A stretch of DNA of 42,038 nt from JAKITW01 sp041598875 (GTDB lineage Bacteria > Desulfobacterota > Desulfobulbia > Desulfobulbales > BM004): the NCBI GenBank assembly GCA_041598875.1, contig JBFHXP010000009.1, positions 1-42,038 of the forward strand, read 5' to 3'. Positions within the stretch are counted from its first letter, which is position 1. Every line of letters starts with the position of its first letter. Positions 8,379 to 16,208 of this stretch are shown in pieces. The position numbers and the translations under genes were made by a program. The notes under the pieces are model-generated. The model saw only the letters and a list, made by a program, of their open reading frames with translations, was not told where the DNA came from and made no database searches.

Positions 8379-8819
8379 TCATCCGATAACAAAGGCGTTC
8401 CGGATCAGTTCGATTTTTGCCGTTCGCGCGCTGTCATCGCCCGGGGTCAGCAGAATAGCAATCACGTCAAACCGGGAGGGCTTTCCAGGGAAGTGGCCGC
8501 GGCCAAGATACTCCTGCGCCGCCCGGGAAATCTGGCGCTGTTTGCGCGGGGTCACCGCTTCCAGCGGAGAACCGAACCCCACCCCCCTGCGCGTCTTCAC
8601 CTCAACAAACACCAGAGTGCCCCGCTCAACGGCAACAATATCAAGCTCGCCAACAGAGAGACGGCAGTTGCGCTCAACTATCCGATAGCCGACTCTCTCG
8701 AGATAGGCCGCGGCCAGTTCCTCTCCTCTCTTGCCAAGGGCAATCCTCGACTCGCTCACCGGGGACCTCCGTCTTGCGCCGTATTCACCGCCCGCCATCC
8801 ATCTGCCATGAAACGTCAC
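8379..8819 (-). CDS. yraN: UPF0102 family protein YraN
   Basis: 146 residues from a GTG at 8819 that overlaps the rnhB stop as GTGA; an ATG seven codons later is an alternative. It has the conserved endonuclease-like core of UPF0102: GKRGEELAAAYLERVGY, then ERNCRLSVGELDIVAVERGTLVFVEVKTR, with the GELDIV aspartate and the EVK pair typical of restriction-endonuclease-like folds. The cellular role is not established. Placement after rnhB is the usual arrangement in proteobacteria. Confidence 0.9.
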   Translation of the reverse strand: MTFHGRWMAGGEYGARRRSPVSESRIALGKRGEELAAAYLERVGYRIVERNCRLSVGELDIVAVERGTLVFVEVKTRRGVGFGSPLEAVTPRKQRQISRAAQEYLGRGHFPGKPSRFDVIAILLTPGDDSARTAKIELIRNAFVIG

Positions 8820-9466
8820 TCCCGGGAGATGACTCCCTTGAAGCTCCGCCGGTGGATGGGACAGGGTCCATGTTCCGCGATCGCGCGGCGGTGTTCTGCG
8901 GTCGGATAGCCTTTATTTTCCGCAAAGTTATAGTGGGGATAGAGCTCATGGTACCGTTCCATGAGCGTGTCTCGATACACCTTGGCAACAATGGAGGCAG
9001 CGGCAATGGAAGCGCTTTTTGATTCCCCCTTGATCAGGGTTCTCTGAGGCAAGGCCATGGGCACGGGAAATTTCCCGTCCACAAGGAGAAAGTCCGGCGG
9101 TGTTGGAACTGCCGCTGCGGCCCGCTTCATGGCGAGAAGTGAGGCCTGAAGGATATTGATCCGGTCGATCTCGTCTTCGGAGGACTGGCCGATTGCGACC
9201 ACCGCGCCTATCCGGTCGAGCCGCTGGCGCAGTTCAACCCGGGCCTGGGCGGACAACTTCTTGGAGTCGATATAATCGAGATCAGCTGAGCCGTGCGGCA
9301 GGATGACACAGGCTGCAACCACCGGGCCGGCCAACGGGCCACGACCCACTTCATCTAGACCCGCGACCAGCTCATACCCTTGCCGCCGCAGGTCTTTCTC
9401 AAAAAAATAGGGGTCGTGCCCGGGATCTGGCCAGAGTTTCGGCGGTATCGCCTTCCCCAGGGCCAT
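8816..9466 (-). CDS. rnhB: Ribonuclease HII
   Basis: 216 residues. Cuts the RNA strand of RNA-DNA hybrids and removes single ribonucleotides from DNA. The type 2 RNase H signature GLDEVGRGPLAGPVVAA carries the first catalytic Asp-Glu pair and the GRG motif that senses the ribonucleotide; further acidic residues are in LVDGKF and SIVAKVYRD. The tail HRRSFKG is typical. Starts 7 bp after rplS and overlaps yraN, so it is part of the ribosome-assembly operon. Confidence 0.95.
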   Translation of the reverse strand: MALGKAIPPKLWPDPGHDPYFFEKDLRRQGYELVAGLDEVGRGPLAGPVVAACVILPHGSADLDYIDSKKLSAQARVELRQRLDRIGAVVAIGQSSEDEIDRINILQASLLAMKRAAAAVPTPPDFLLVDGKFPVPMALPQRTLIKGESKSASIAAASIVAKVYRDTLMERYHELYPHYNFAENKGYPTAEHRRAIAEHGPCPIHRRSFKGVISRE

Positions 9467-9473
9467 TGGCTGC

Positions 9474-9824
9474 CTATCGGCGGCCTCTCTCCTTGATCCG
9501 GGCGGCCTTGCCGCTTCGCTCGCGGAGATAATAAAGCCGGGACCGGCGCACCTTACCCCTGGTCACCACCTCGATGGTCTCCAGCCGGGGTGAATGCAGG
9601 GGGAATGTCTTTTCAACGCCGATACCGTGGGACACTTTGCGCACCGTAAAGGAAGCGCCCATGGTACCGCTCTTGCGGCGGATCACAACGCCCTCAAAAA
9701 CCTGTACCCGCTCCTTGTTGCCTTCGATGATCCTGATATGCACTTTCACCGTGTCACCGGACCGGAAATCCGGCATATCAAAACGCATCTGCTCCCTATC
9801 GATCTGGTCGATAATCGTGCTCAT
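9474..9824 (-). CDS. rplS: 50S ribosomal protein L19
   Basis: 116 residues, normal length. A protein of the large subunit at the interface with the 30S subunit. Recognised by FRSGDTVKVHIRIIEGNKERVQVFEGVVI, GIGVEKTFPLHSPRLETIEVV and KVRRSRLYYLRERSGKAARI. The start has only a weak ribosome site. It is preceded by a 129-bp gap with its own promoter-like sequence, so it may be transcribed both from the upstream operon and on its own. Confidence 0.96.
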   Translation of the reverse strand: MSTIIDQIDREQMRFDMPDFRSGDTVKVHIRIIEGNKERVQVFEGVVIRRKSGTMGASFTVRKVSHGIGVEKTFPLHSPRLETIEVVTRGKVRRSRLYYLRERSGKAARIKERGRR

Positions 9825-9911
9825 ATTTGTTTCATTTTCGGATTAGAACTGCTCAAGGGGCCGCAAATCCGAGGGACGCCTCCATATCGCCCGCCATAAA
9901 GTTATCGGCTT

Positions 9912-9939
9912 ATTGTATATACGTTTCCGTACACTTCAA
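9912..9939 (-). promoter_or_regulatory. Probable internal promoter for rplS, with an inverted repeat in the spacer
   Basis: On the minus strand TTGAAG (9939-9934), a 16-bp spacer, then TACAAT (9917-9912), which is a good sigma-70 promoter. The spacer holds GTGTACG and CGTATAT around GAAA, an imperfect inverted repeat that could be an operator or, in read-through RNA, a tetraloop hairpin. It lies 88 bp upstream of the rplS start. Confidence 0.5.
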
Positions 9940-9953
9940 TCCTTTTTTCTCTT

Positions 9954-10538
9954 TCAACTCTCTTCCCGACGGCCGAGAAGCCGGTCGAGAATAATAGACG
10001 CCGCGCTGCGAACCGAAAGGTGATTATATTCACCATCACCCATAATCGGAGGAAGAACGCCGTCCACCGTGTCCATCACCTCAGGGGCCAGGCCCCATGC
10101 GGTGCCCAATAATATGAGCACCGAACCTCCTGCACCGATGTGGCGCCGCAACCGGGAGAAGGGCCATTCTGAATCCTTTGCTCGGGCACTGGTGGCGATC
10201 ACCAGCGGTCGTTCGCCATGGCGCGCGGTTATCTGCTCATAAAGCCCGGCAAGGTCGTCACAGACGCTTACCACGCTTAACGCCTCGCCGCGTTTTGCGT
10301 TATAGACCGACCCGTGGCCCTGCAGCCAGTGGTCAAGGATCTCGCGGGTCAGCTGGCGCTGGTCTTCATAGGGACTGACCACATAGAATCGCCCGGCCCC
10401 GAATGTCCGTGCCGCCCTGGCAATATCGTGGAGGTCAAGGTTGGTGACCGCCGAACCGATGACCTCGCCGTTCTTGTTGACCACCGGGTGGTGGACCAGG
10501 GCCAGATCAACCCTGCCCCGCTTCTTTTCGCCATCCAT
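9954..10538 (-). CDS. SPOUT-type RNA methyltransferase (PF09936-like)
   Basis: 194 residues. The pattern matches the small SAM-dependent RNA methyltransferase family often found next to trmD in deltaproteobacteria and related groups: VDLALVHHPVVNKNGEVIGSAVTNLDLHDIARAARTFG at the N-terminus, and the knot-forming LLGTAWGLAPEVM plus the HLSVRSAASIILDRLLG segment that bind SAM. The RNA target is not known. It lies 30 bp after trmD and before rplS, supporting a role in tRNA or rRNA modification. Confidence 0.8.
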   Translation of the reverse strand: MDGEKKRGRVDLALVHHPVVNKNGEVIGSAVTNLDLHDIARAARTFGAGRFYVVSPYEDQRQLTREILDHWLQGHGSVYNAKRGEALSVVSVCDDLAGLYEQITARHGERPLVIATSARAKDSEWPFSRLRRHIGAGGSVLILLGTAWGLAPEVMDTVDGVLPPIMGDGEYNHLSVRSAASIILDRLLGRREES

Positions 10539-10568
10539 ACCAAACCCGCTGACGAGAGACCCGCCGTA

Positions 10569-11324
10569 TCATTTACGTTTTGCGGTTAACAGCTCGGTCT
10601 GCAGGCCGCTTTTCTTGAGAATCCGCAATTCCTCCCTGGAAAATTCAACCGTTTCCAGCAGATCAGGACGCCTCTGCAAGGTTGCGCGCACCGAGGCAAC
10701 AAACCTCCACTCGGCAATGGCCTTGTGGTCTCCGCTCAGCAGAACCTCGGGCACCTCATGGCCGGCAAACTCGCGGGGCCGGGTATACTGCGGATTTTTC
10801 AACAATCCACGGCTGAAGGTGTCCTGAGTGGCAGATTCCGGGCAGCCCAGCACGCCGGGCAGCAACCGCGTAACCGAATCAAGCACAACCATTGCCGCCA
10901 GTTCTCCGCCGGTGAGGATGTAGTCTCCGATGGATATCTCGTCGGCAATATAATGGGCGCGTATCCGCTCATCCACACCCTCGTAGCGGCCGCACAACAG
11001 GACCAGATGGTCCCTGCCCGCCAGTTCCCGAGCCACGCTCTGGGTATAGGGCCTTCCCTGGGGAGAAAGAAAGACCACATGGCCGCCGGGCGCCTCGATC
11101 TCAATCTTTTCCAGAGCGGCGACTATCGGCTCTGGTTTCATTACCATGCCTTCTCCGCCGCCAAAGGGCCGGTCATCGGTCATGGAATGCCTGTCGGTGG
11201 CAAAATCCCGTATATCGTGCACCACGACCCGGATCAGACCGTCCTGCAATGCCCTCCTGGTCATTCCCTCCTGAAGGGGAGAATCCAGAAACTGGGGGAA
11301 TATGGTCAGGATGTCAAAACGCAT
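10569..11324 (-). CDS. trmD: tRNA (guanine-37-N1)-methyltransferase
   Basis: 251 residues from the ATG at 11324, placed nine bases after GGAG; an ATG three codons earlier sits too close to that site. Methylates G37 next to the anticodon to prevent frameshifting. Motifs: MRFDILTIFPQFLDSPL at the start, the knot region VVFLSPQGRPYTQ, LLCGRYEGVDERI, and ISIGDYILTGGELAAMVVLDSVTRLLPGVLG. The C-terminal GDHKAIAEWR matches the tRNA-binding domain. It is 22 bp from the rimM stop codon, in the standard ribosomal operon. Confidence 0.95.
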   Translation of the reverse strand: MRFDILTIFPQFLDSPLQEGMTRRALQDGLIRVVVHDIRDFATDRHSMTDDRPFGGGEGMVMKPEPIVAALEKIEIEAPGGHVVFLSPQGRPYTQSVARELAGRDHLVLLCGRYEGVDERIRAHYIADEISIGDYILTGGELAAMVVLDSVTRLLPGVLGCPESATQDTFSRGLLKNPQYTRPREFAGHEVPEVLLSGDHKAIAEWRFVASVRATLQRRPDLLETVEFSREELRILKKSGLQTELLTAKRK

Positions 11325-11346
11325 GCACGACATCTCCTGCCCGGGG

Positions 11347-11907
11347 TCAATCCGCTGACTCTTCGTTCATGTCCAGGAGGCCAGCCACCGGGGTAACCAC
11401 CAGGGTCCGCTGCGGGTCCTCGGTAAAAGTGAGGTACTCGTCAATGACCGGAATCAGATACTCCCTTTCCCTGCCGTGGACAACCAGAACATCGTGCGCT
11501 CCGGTGGCAAAGAGTTCACTCACCACGCCAAGCGGCTGCCCGCTGTCCGTAACAACCGGCCGCCCGATAAGATCTTCCCAGTAATACTCGCCGGGCCTTA
11601 GTTCCGTTAAATCCCGGCGGTCTATCAGGAGTTCGCACCCGACCAGGGTTTCGGCATCACTGCGGGTTGCAATCCCGGCCAGGGCCAGAATAACATTTTC
11701 ACCCTTGCTCCGGCAGCCCTGCATGGCATACCGCCTGCAGTCGCCTCGCTCCGGGCATCGGACAAAGAGCGCCGTATACCTTTTAAAATTGTCCGGTGAC
11801 CGGGAAAAAGTATAGGCCCGCACCTCTCCTCTGATTCCCTGCGCCTTGGTGACCCTGCCCACAAGGAGGAGATCATCGCCCGGTCCGGAATCGCCTACTG
11901 GAGTCAT
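11347..11907 (-). CDS. rimM: Ribosome maturation factor RimM
   Basis: 186 residues. Assists maturation of the 30S head by binding S19. The N-terminal beta-barrel is shown by LLLVGRVTKAQGIRGEVRAYTF, and the C-terminal PRC-barrel by YYWEDLIGRPVVTDSGQPLGVVSEL and LIPVIDEYLTFTE. A middle insertion (RCPERGDCRRYAMQGCRSKG) is cysteine-rich with three Cys residues, which is not usual for RimM. Starts one base after the khpA stop. Confidence 0.92.
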   Translation of the reverse strand: MTPVGDSGPGDDLLLVGRVTKAQGIRGEVRAYTFSRSPDNFKRYTALFVRCPERGDCRRYAMQGCRSKGENVILALAGIATRSDAETLVGCELLIDRRDLTELRPGEYYWEDLIGRPVVTDSGQPLGVVSELFATGAHDVLVVHGREREYLIPVIDEYLTFTEDPQRTLVVTPVAGLLDMNEESAD

Positions 11908-11908
11908 T

Positions 11909-12139
11909 CTATTCCATTATCTCAAGCCGCATACGCCGGTTGATTCTCGCCGAAGCAGCAGCCAGCAGAGACCGCATGGCCCGGGCTGTTCGCCCCTGCT
12001 TACCAATCACCTTGCCGAGATCTTCCTTGGCTACGGTAAGCTCGATGACAACCATGTCATCCTGCTCCTTTTCATTGATCAGAACAGCATCGGGCTGATC
12101 TACCAGTGATGTGGCGATATGGGCAATCAGTTCTTTCAT
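11909..12139 (-). CDS. khpA: KH-domain RNA-binding protein KhpA
   Basis: 76 residues, almost all of it one KH domain: VVIELTVAKEDLGKVIGKQGRTARAMRSLLAAASAR carries the GxxG loop as IGKQG that contacts RNA. Proteins of this family sit between rpsP and rimM in many bacteria and bind RNA, in some species with KhpB. Spacing is 15 bp from rpsP and 1 bp to rimM, so it is translated within the operon. Confidence 0.92.
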   Translation of the reverse strand: MKELIAHIATSLVDQPDAVLINEKEQDDMVVIELTVAKEDLGKVIGKQGRTARAMRSLLAAASARINRRMRLEIME

Positions 12140-12154
12140 GGTTTTCGCACCGGC

Positions 12155-12409
12155 CTAGGCCGCTTCGGCCTTGCCGCAGTGCTTGAGGATCAGGCTCTTG
12201 ACGGTCTGGGTAGGGATGGCGCCCTTGCCGATCCAGGAGTTAAGCTTCTCTTCGTCGAAATTTACCGCAGCAGGATCCTGGAGCGGATCATAGGTACCGA
12301 CGATATCGAGAAATTTCCCGTCCCGCTTGGCCTCAATATCAGCGACAACTATGCGGTAGTACGGCATCTTTTTTCGGCCGAATCGAGATAAACGAATTTT
12401 TACTGACAT
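12155..12409 (-). CDS. rpsP: 30S ribosomal protein S16
   Basis: 84 residues, normal length. Small-subunit protein needed for 30S assembly. Start MSVKIRLSRFGRKKMPYYRIVVADI and the segment DIVGTYDPLQDPAAVNFDEEKLNSWIGKGAIPTQTVKSLI are diagnostic. A GAGGA ribosome site lies upstream. It follows ffh after 72 bp; the gap shows no clear terminator, so co-transcription with ffh is likely. Confidence 0.96.
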   Translation of the reverse strand: MSVKIRLSRFGRKKMPYYRIVVADIEAKRDGKFLDIVGTYDPLQDPAAVNFDEEKLNSWIGKGAIPTQTVKSLILKHCGKAEAA

Positions 12410-12481
12410 CTTCTTGGTTTCCTCCTCAATCTATTTTCTGCAATTGCATGGATAGGCGCGCACGAATGCAGCGCCTCATAC

Positions 12482-13837
12482 TCATCTTCTTGACAACCCC
12501 TTGGGCAGTTTCCGGCGTTTCTTGCCGCCGATAATGCCGGGAGCGCCCCGGAACTTCTTCATCATTTTTAACATCTGGGCATAACTTTTCAGGACCTTGT
12601 TGACGTCCTGCACTTCGGTGCCGCTGCCGCGGGCGATCCGCAGACGGCGGCTGGCATCGATAATCTGGTAATTCTGTCGCTCGCGCGATGTCATGGAGCC
12701 GATTATCGCCTCAATCCGCCCCAGTTCACGGTCATCCGGCTTGGCCACGTCCTTCATCTGCTTCAGCTTGTTCATCCCCGGGATCATGTCCATGATCTGC
12801 TCAAGGGAGCCCATCTTCTTGATCTGCTGAATCTGGTCGCGAAAATCTTCAAGGGTAAAGGCGTTCTTGCGGATCTTCTGGGCCAGTTCGGCCGCTTTTT
12901 TCTGATCAACGACCTCTTCGGCCTTTTCAATCAGGGAAAGGACGTCCCCCATTCCCAGAATCCGCGAGGCAAGGCGGTCGGGATGAAAGACCTCAAGGGC
13001 CTCAAGATCCTCGCCCACACCCACGAACTTGATGGGGCAGTTGGCCACTCGCTTGATGGAAAGGGCCGCACCGCCCCGGGCATCACCCTCCATCTTGGTA
13101 AGGATCACGCCGGATATGTCGAGATCTTCGTTGAACTTGGCCGCCACATTGACCGCATCCTGCCCGGTCATCGCATCGGCCACAAAAAGGATCTCAGCCG
13201 GTTGGACTGCCGCCTTGATCCTCTTCAGCTCTGCCATCAGTTCCTGATCAACATGGAGCCGGCCGGCGGTATCGATAATCAGGGTATCACGCTTTCCGAT
13301 TTCCGCTGCAACCAATGCACTGCGACAGATGGCAACCGGATCTTCATTGGCCTGGGACGGATGGACCGGCACGCCAAGGCGCTCGCCCAGAACCTGCAAC
13401 TGCTGTATAGCGGCCGGACGGTAGACGTCGGCGGGCACAAGATATGGCTTGCGCCCGCGGGCGACAAGCATCCTGGCCAGTTTGCCGGCGGTGGTTGTCT
13501 TGCCGGACCCCTGAAGGCCGGCGAGCATCACGATCACCGGTTGCCGCCCATCTAAGCGCAGTGATTCGGTCTGGCCGCCAAGGAGAGCTATCAGTTCCTC
13601 ATGCACGACCTTGATCACCTGCTGGCCGGGCGAGAGACTGCCGATTACCTCACGGCCAACGGCCCGCTCGGTGACTGTCTGGATAAAATCCTTGACCACC
13701 TTGAAGCTGACATCAGCCTCAAGCAGGGCGACCCGGACCTCGCCCATCGCCTCCTGGATATTCTCTTCGGAGAGACTGCCGTGGCCGCGAAGGTCCTTGA
13801 ATACCTTCTGTAAACGATCTGTAAGATTCTCAAACAT
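12482..13837 (-). CDS. ffh: Signal recognition particle protein Ffh
   Basis: 451 residues. GTPase that binds signal sequences and 4.5S RNA and delivers nascent membrane proteins to FtsY. N domain (residues 1-90), then the G domain with P-loop GLQGSGKTTTAGKLA near residue 108, DTAGRL, and TKMEGDARGGAALS. The methionine-rich M domain follows, with SRRLRIARGSGT (the RNA-binding helix) and the basic tail GGKKRRKLPKGLSRR. First gene after a strong promoter and the likely head of the ribosomal operon. Confidence 0.97.
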   Translation of the reverse strand: MFENLTDRLQKVFKDLRGHGSLSEENIQEAMGEVRVALLEADVSFKVVKDFIQTVTERAVGREVIGSLSPGQQVIKVVHEELIALLGGQTESLRLDGRQPVIVMLAGLQGSGKTTTAGKLARMLVARGRKPYLVPADVYRPAAIQQLQVLGERLGVPVHPSQANEDPVAICRSALVAAEIGKRDTLIIDTAGRLHVDQELMAELKRIKAAVQPAEILFVADAMTGQDAVNVAAKFNEDLDISGVILTKMEGDARGGAALSIKRVANCPIKFVGVGEDLEALEVFHPDRLASRILGMGDVLSLIEKAEEVVDQKKAAELAQKIRKNAFTLEDFRDQIQQIKKMGSLEQIMDMIPGMNKLKQMKDVAKPDDRELGRIEAIIGSMTSRERQNYQIIDASRRLRIARGSGTEVQDVNKVLKSYAQMLKMMKKFRGAPGIIGGKKRRKLPKGLSRR

Positions 13838-13925
13838 TACCGTAGCGTCACTTTTCTCATCATCAAACTTCCTGATCGGAATACCGACCGGAACGGGAAT
13901 TTTTTTTGGCCCTGAAAAACGCGAA

Positions 13926-13954
13926 AGAGTACCTGGATATCACCGGGATGTCAA
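13926..13954 (-). promoter_or_regulatory. Sigma-70 promoter of the ffh operon
   Basis: On the minus strand TTGACA (13954-13949), a 17-bp spacer, then TACTCT (13931-13926). Perfect -35 and correct spacing. It lies about 90 bp upstream of the ffh start. The ftsE promoter candidate uses the same TACTCT. Confidence 0.7.
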
Positions 13955-14063
13955 GACCTATAATTGGGGCGGCAGGGAGTGAGGAGAGAGAAGAGAGAGA
14001 AGTGAGATGTAAGAGGTGAGACGAAGGGAAAAGAGGGAGGCATTCGTGGTTGTGTCCGCATTT

Positions 14064-14091
14064 ACGTCTCTCGTCTAACGTCTCCCGTCTC
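14064..14091. repeat. 7-bp tandem repeat array, four units
   Basis: Units ACGTCTC, TCGTCTA, ACGTCTC and CCGTCTC follow without gaps, consensus NCGTCTC, and run into CACTTTC. The purine-rich segment around 14008-14031 (AAGTGAGATG, GGTGAGACG) is an imperfect reverse complement, so the two could pair. Confidence 0.7.
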
Positions 14092-14108
14092 ACTTTCTTT
14101 GCCCCTCT

Positions 14109-14164
14109 GTCACTTTGTCACTTTGTCACTTTGCCACTTTGTCACTTTGCCACTTTGCCACTCT
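14109..14164. repeat. 8-bp tandem repeat array, seven units
   Basis: Seven head-to-tail units: GTCACTTT three times, then GCCACTTT, GTCACTTT, GCCACTTT and GCCACTCT. It ends 4 bp before the transglycosylase stop codon. Words of the same kind (TTTGCCACTTTGTGCCTG) end the dispersed element at 21667-21796. Confidence 0.85.
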
Positions 14165-14168
14165 TTTT

Positions 14169-16070
14169 CTACTCCCCGAACAGACAGTGACGGACCCTAT
14201 CAAGTTCACCGGCCCGGGCCCATGTAAATTTTTCCCAAAAGAGCCGGTCACTTGCGTAGTAGGCCTGGGATTTCTGGCGGCCAAGGAACGCCTTGAACTG
14301 GCCAGGGCCGCCGTTATACATGGCATAGGCCACCCGGACCAGGGTCTCATCGTCCAGCGGGCCCGGCTTGTTGAGAACGTAGCGATCGAGATAGGTCCGC
14401 ATGATCTCGATGCCGGCCCTCATGTTGTAGGCAGGGTCCCAGCGCAGGGCGTCAACGCGATACAGACCGCGCCAGACCCGTTCATTGATCTGCATCAGCC
14501 CCACGGAGGAGTTGTTCCAGGAACGCAGGTAGGTAAGTTTTCCCTGGCTGCTCTTGAACTGACGGAAACAACTTTCCTGCCACGCCGTGGCAGCAATGAG
14601 GTCAGTAAAAAGCGCGCCCCGTTCGGCAAGAGGGGTACCGGGCAAAAGGGCCTTTTCACTCTCGATCCGGAGGGTGTCGCGCACCTTTGCGAGATAGTCG
14701 TCAAAATTCTTTTTATCGACCAGCCACAGCCTGAGCCCCTGGAGATCAGCAGGCGCGGCCTCCGAGGCAAAGGCCGGAGCAACGAGCCAATCCAGCCACC
14801 TGGCGGGATCATGCCACTGTTTTTTACCCTGAACGCCTCCTGTTTCGAGAAGTTCCAGATCTATCTCCTCGCCGAAAAAAACATTCCCGCCACCAGACGG
14901 TTCAGGACCGAGCCCCATGATCCGCCGCAGTTCCAGATCCACGGCATAGGAATAGGCCAACTCCACCGACGCCCCCTGTTCAGCCAGCAGACGGGCCAGG
15001 CGGACAAGACCGTCCCTGGAGATTTCAAGACCAAGGGTAGGCCCCACCCGATCCAGCACCACCAGGGCATCGCCGGCAGTCAGGTAGGCGAGGTAGGAAA
15101 GCTGGGCGGAGACCGTGTCATGGACGAGATATTTGCGAAAAAGCGGAGCCAACCCCTCCCAGGTCTCGACAAACTGCTGGCGGACCATGTCCGTGCCCGG
15201 ACGCGGATGCTCCTCAGCCAGCTCGGCCGCCAGCTGATAACGGGCCTGAAGCAGAATCCGCAACACCTCGGCCCGCTCCTCGTCGTTCATGGCAAAAGAT
15301 CCCATGCCGCGAATCTGGAGGGCGAAAAAATCATCCAGATCCTCCCAGCTGCGGAGAAAACGGTCCAGCTCTTCCGGGGTCAGGGGATTTTCCGCCTGCT
15401 GCATCACCGGTTCGGGCGCTGCGTCCTCCACGTCCATGAGCACTTCAGCCCTGATGCCATCGGCCAACACCCTGATCGGCCCGGGCCGCATGCTGCGGAG
15501 CAAGGCGGCGACCCGAGGCTGGTCCTCGGCGGCATAAAAAAGAGGCAGCAGTGATTCAAGTTCGCGAAGAGGCGGGGCCAGGCTGATAACCATCTGGTTG
15601 AAGTGGCTGTGCAGCCGACTCTTGACCAGGTTCCAGAAAAATTTATTCACCATGGTCCGGTTGCCGTCGATATTGCTGTAGCGCGAATCAACGGTTTCAA
15701 CGCGCAGTTCCCAGTCCGGCATCTTCAGGGAAATCCGCTGCAGGAGGTCAACGGTCCCCTCCCATTCGACCGGCTTGTTGCACTGGTCAAACATCGGAAC
15801 CCCGGCCCGGACACGGACCGTGGCCTTGATGCGCAAAAGGCCCTCTTCCGAATAAAACTGCGGATCGCGCAACTCCAGGAGCTGGCACCCGTCAAACTCG
15901 TTGATGATCTGGGCGGTGACGCCCGGCCCCGGAAAGAGCTGGGAGACGACCAGGGAACGGATAAAGGGGTAGTCGAGGTGAATTGGCAGGACAACGGTCT
16001 CAGCTGCAGCGCGATGGGCGGAGAACGCCAGCAGCAGAACGGTTAATAGGCCCAACAATGATCGCTGCAT
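14169..16070 (-). CDS. Periplasmic lytic transglycosylase (SLT domain) with a long N-terminal region
   Basis: 633 residues from the ATG at 16070, chosen because it opens a clear signal peptide (LLGLLTVLLLAFSAHRAAAE); the frame stays open 24 codons further up. The C-terminal ~150 residues form an SLT domain: AATAWQESCFRQF with the catalytic glutamate near residue 499, NNSSVGLMQINERVWRGLY, NMRAGIEIMRTYL and VRVAYAMYNGGPGQFKAF. It should cleave glycan strands to anhydro-muropeptides. The first ~470 residues are a helical and beta region of no family I recognise and are much longer than in common SLT enzymes. Its stop codon adjoins a tandem repeat array. Confidence 0.85.
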   Translation of the reverse strand: MQRSLLGLLTVLLLAFSAHRAAAETVVLPIHLDYPFIRSLVVSQLFPGPGVTAQIINEFDGCQLLELRDPQFYSEEGLLRIKATVRVRAGVPMFDQCNKPVEWEGTVDLLQRISLKMPDWELRVETVDSRYSNIDGNRTMVNKFFWNLVKSRLHSHFNQMVISLAPPLRELESLLPLFYAAEDQPRVAALLRSMRPGPIRVLADGIRAEVLMDVEDAAPEPVMQQAENPLTPEELDRFLRSWEDLDDFFALQIRGMGSFAMNDEERAEVLRILLQARYQLAAELAEEHPRPGTDMVRQQFVETWEGLAPLFRKYLVHDTVSAQLSYLAYLTAGDALVVLDRVGPTLGLEISRDGLVRLARLLAEQGASVELAYSYAVDLELRRIMGLGPEPSGGGNVFFGEEIDLELLETGGVQGKKQWHDPARWLDWLVAPAFASEAAPADLQGLRLWLVDKKNFDDYLAKVRDTLRIESEKALLPGTPLAERGALFTDLIAATAWQESCFRQFKSSQGKLTYLRSWNNSSVGLMQINERVWRGLYRVDALRWDPAYNMRAGIEIMRTYLDRYVLNKPGPLDDETLVRVAYAMYNGGPGQFKAFLGRQKSQAYYASDRLFWEKFTWARAGELDRVRHCLFGE

Positions 16071-16150
16071 TCTCTTTTCCTCTCCCGGTCTCCAGCCGGA
16101 TCTTTCGCCTGGCCACCGGGAAAACATGCTTGTCAGTAACAAAAACTATC

Positions 16151-16178
16151 CAAAAAACTTCAGGTGTCGGCACCTGAG
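16151..16178 (-). terminator. Intrinsic terminator of the ileS-lspA-fabD-DUF4412 unit
   Basis: TCAGGTG and CACCTGA form a perfect 7-bp stem (16160-16177) around a 4-base loop. On the minus strand a run of six T residues follows after a short AAG. It lies 31 bp past the stop of the DUF4412-like gene. Confidence 0.75.
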
Positions 16179-16208
16179 GACACCACTGGGTTTTCATCCG
16201 GGAAGTGA

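Larger units (their letters stand above)
13838..14168. other. Spacer with ffh promoter and two tandem arrays
   Basis: 331 bp between the transglycosylase stop and ffh. It contains, right to left on the minus strand, an 8-bp tandem array (14109-14164), a 7-bp array (14064-14091), a purine-rich stretch (13978-14040) and the ffh promoter (13926-13954). No gene is visible. No intrinsic terminator follows the transglycosylase; some read-through into ffh is therefore possible. Confidence 0.7.

Noticed and set aside
14115..15554. Long plus-strand open frame (479 codons) across the transglycosylase gene
   Set aside because: Antisense shadow of the transglycosylase; its start is made of the 8-bp tandem array, and the translation is rich in Pro, Gly, His and Gln with no recognisable domain.
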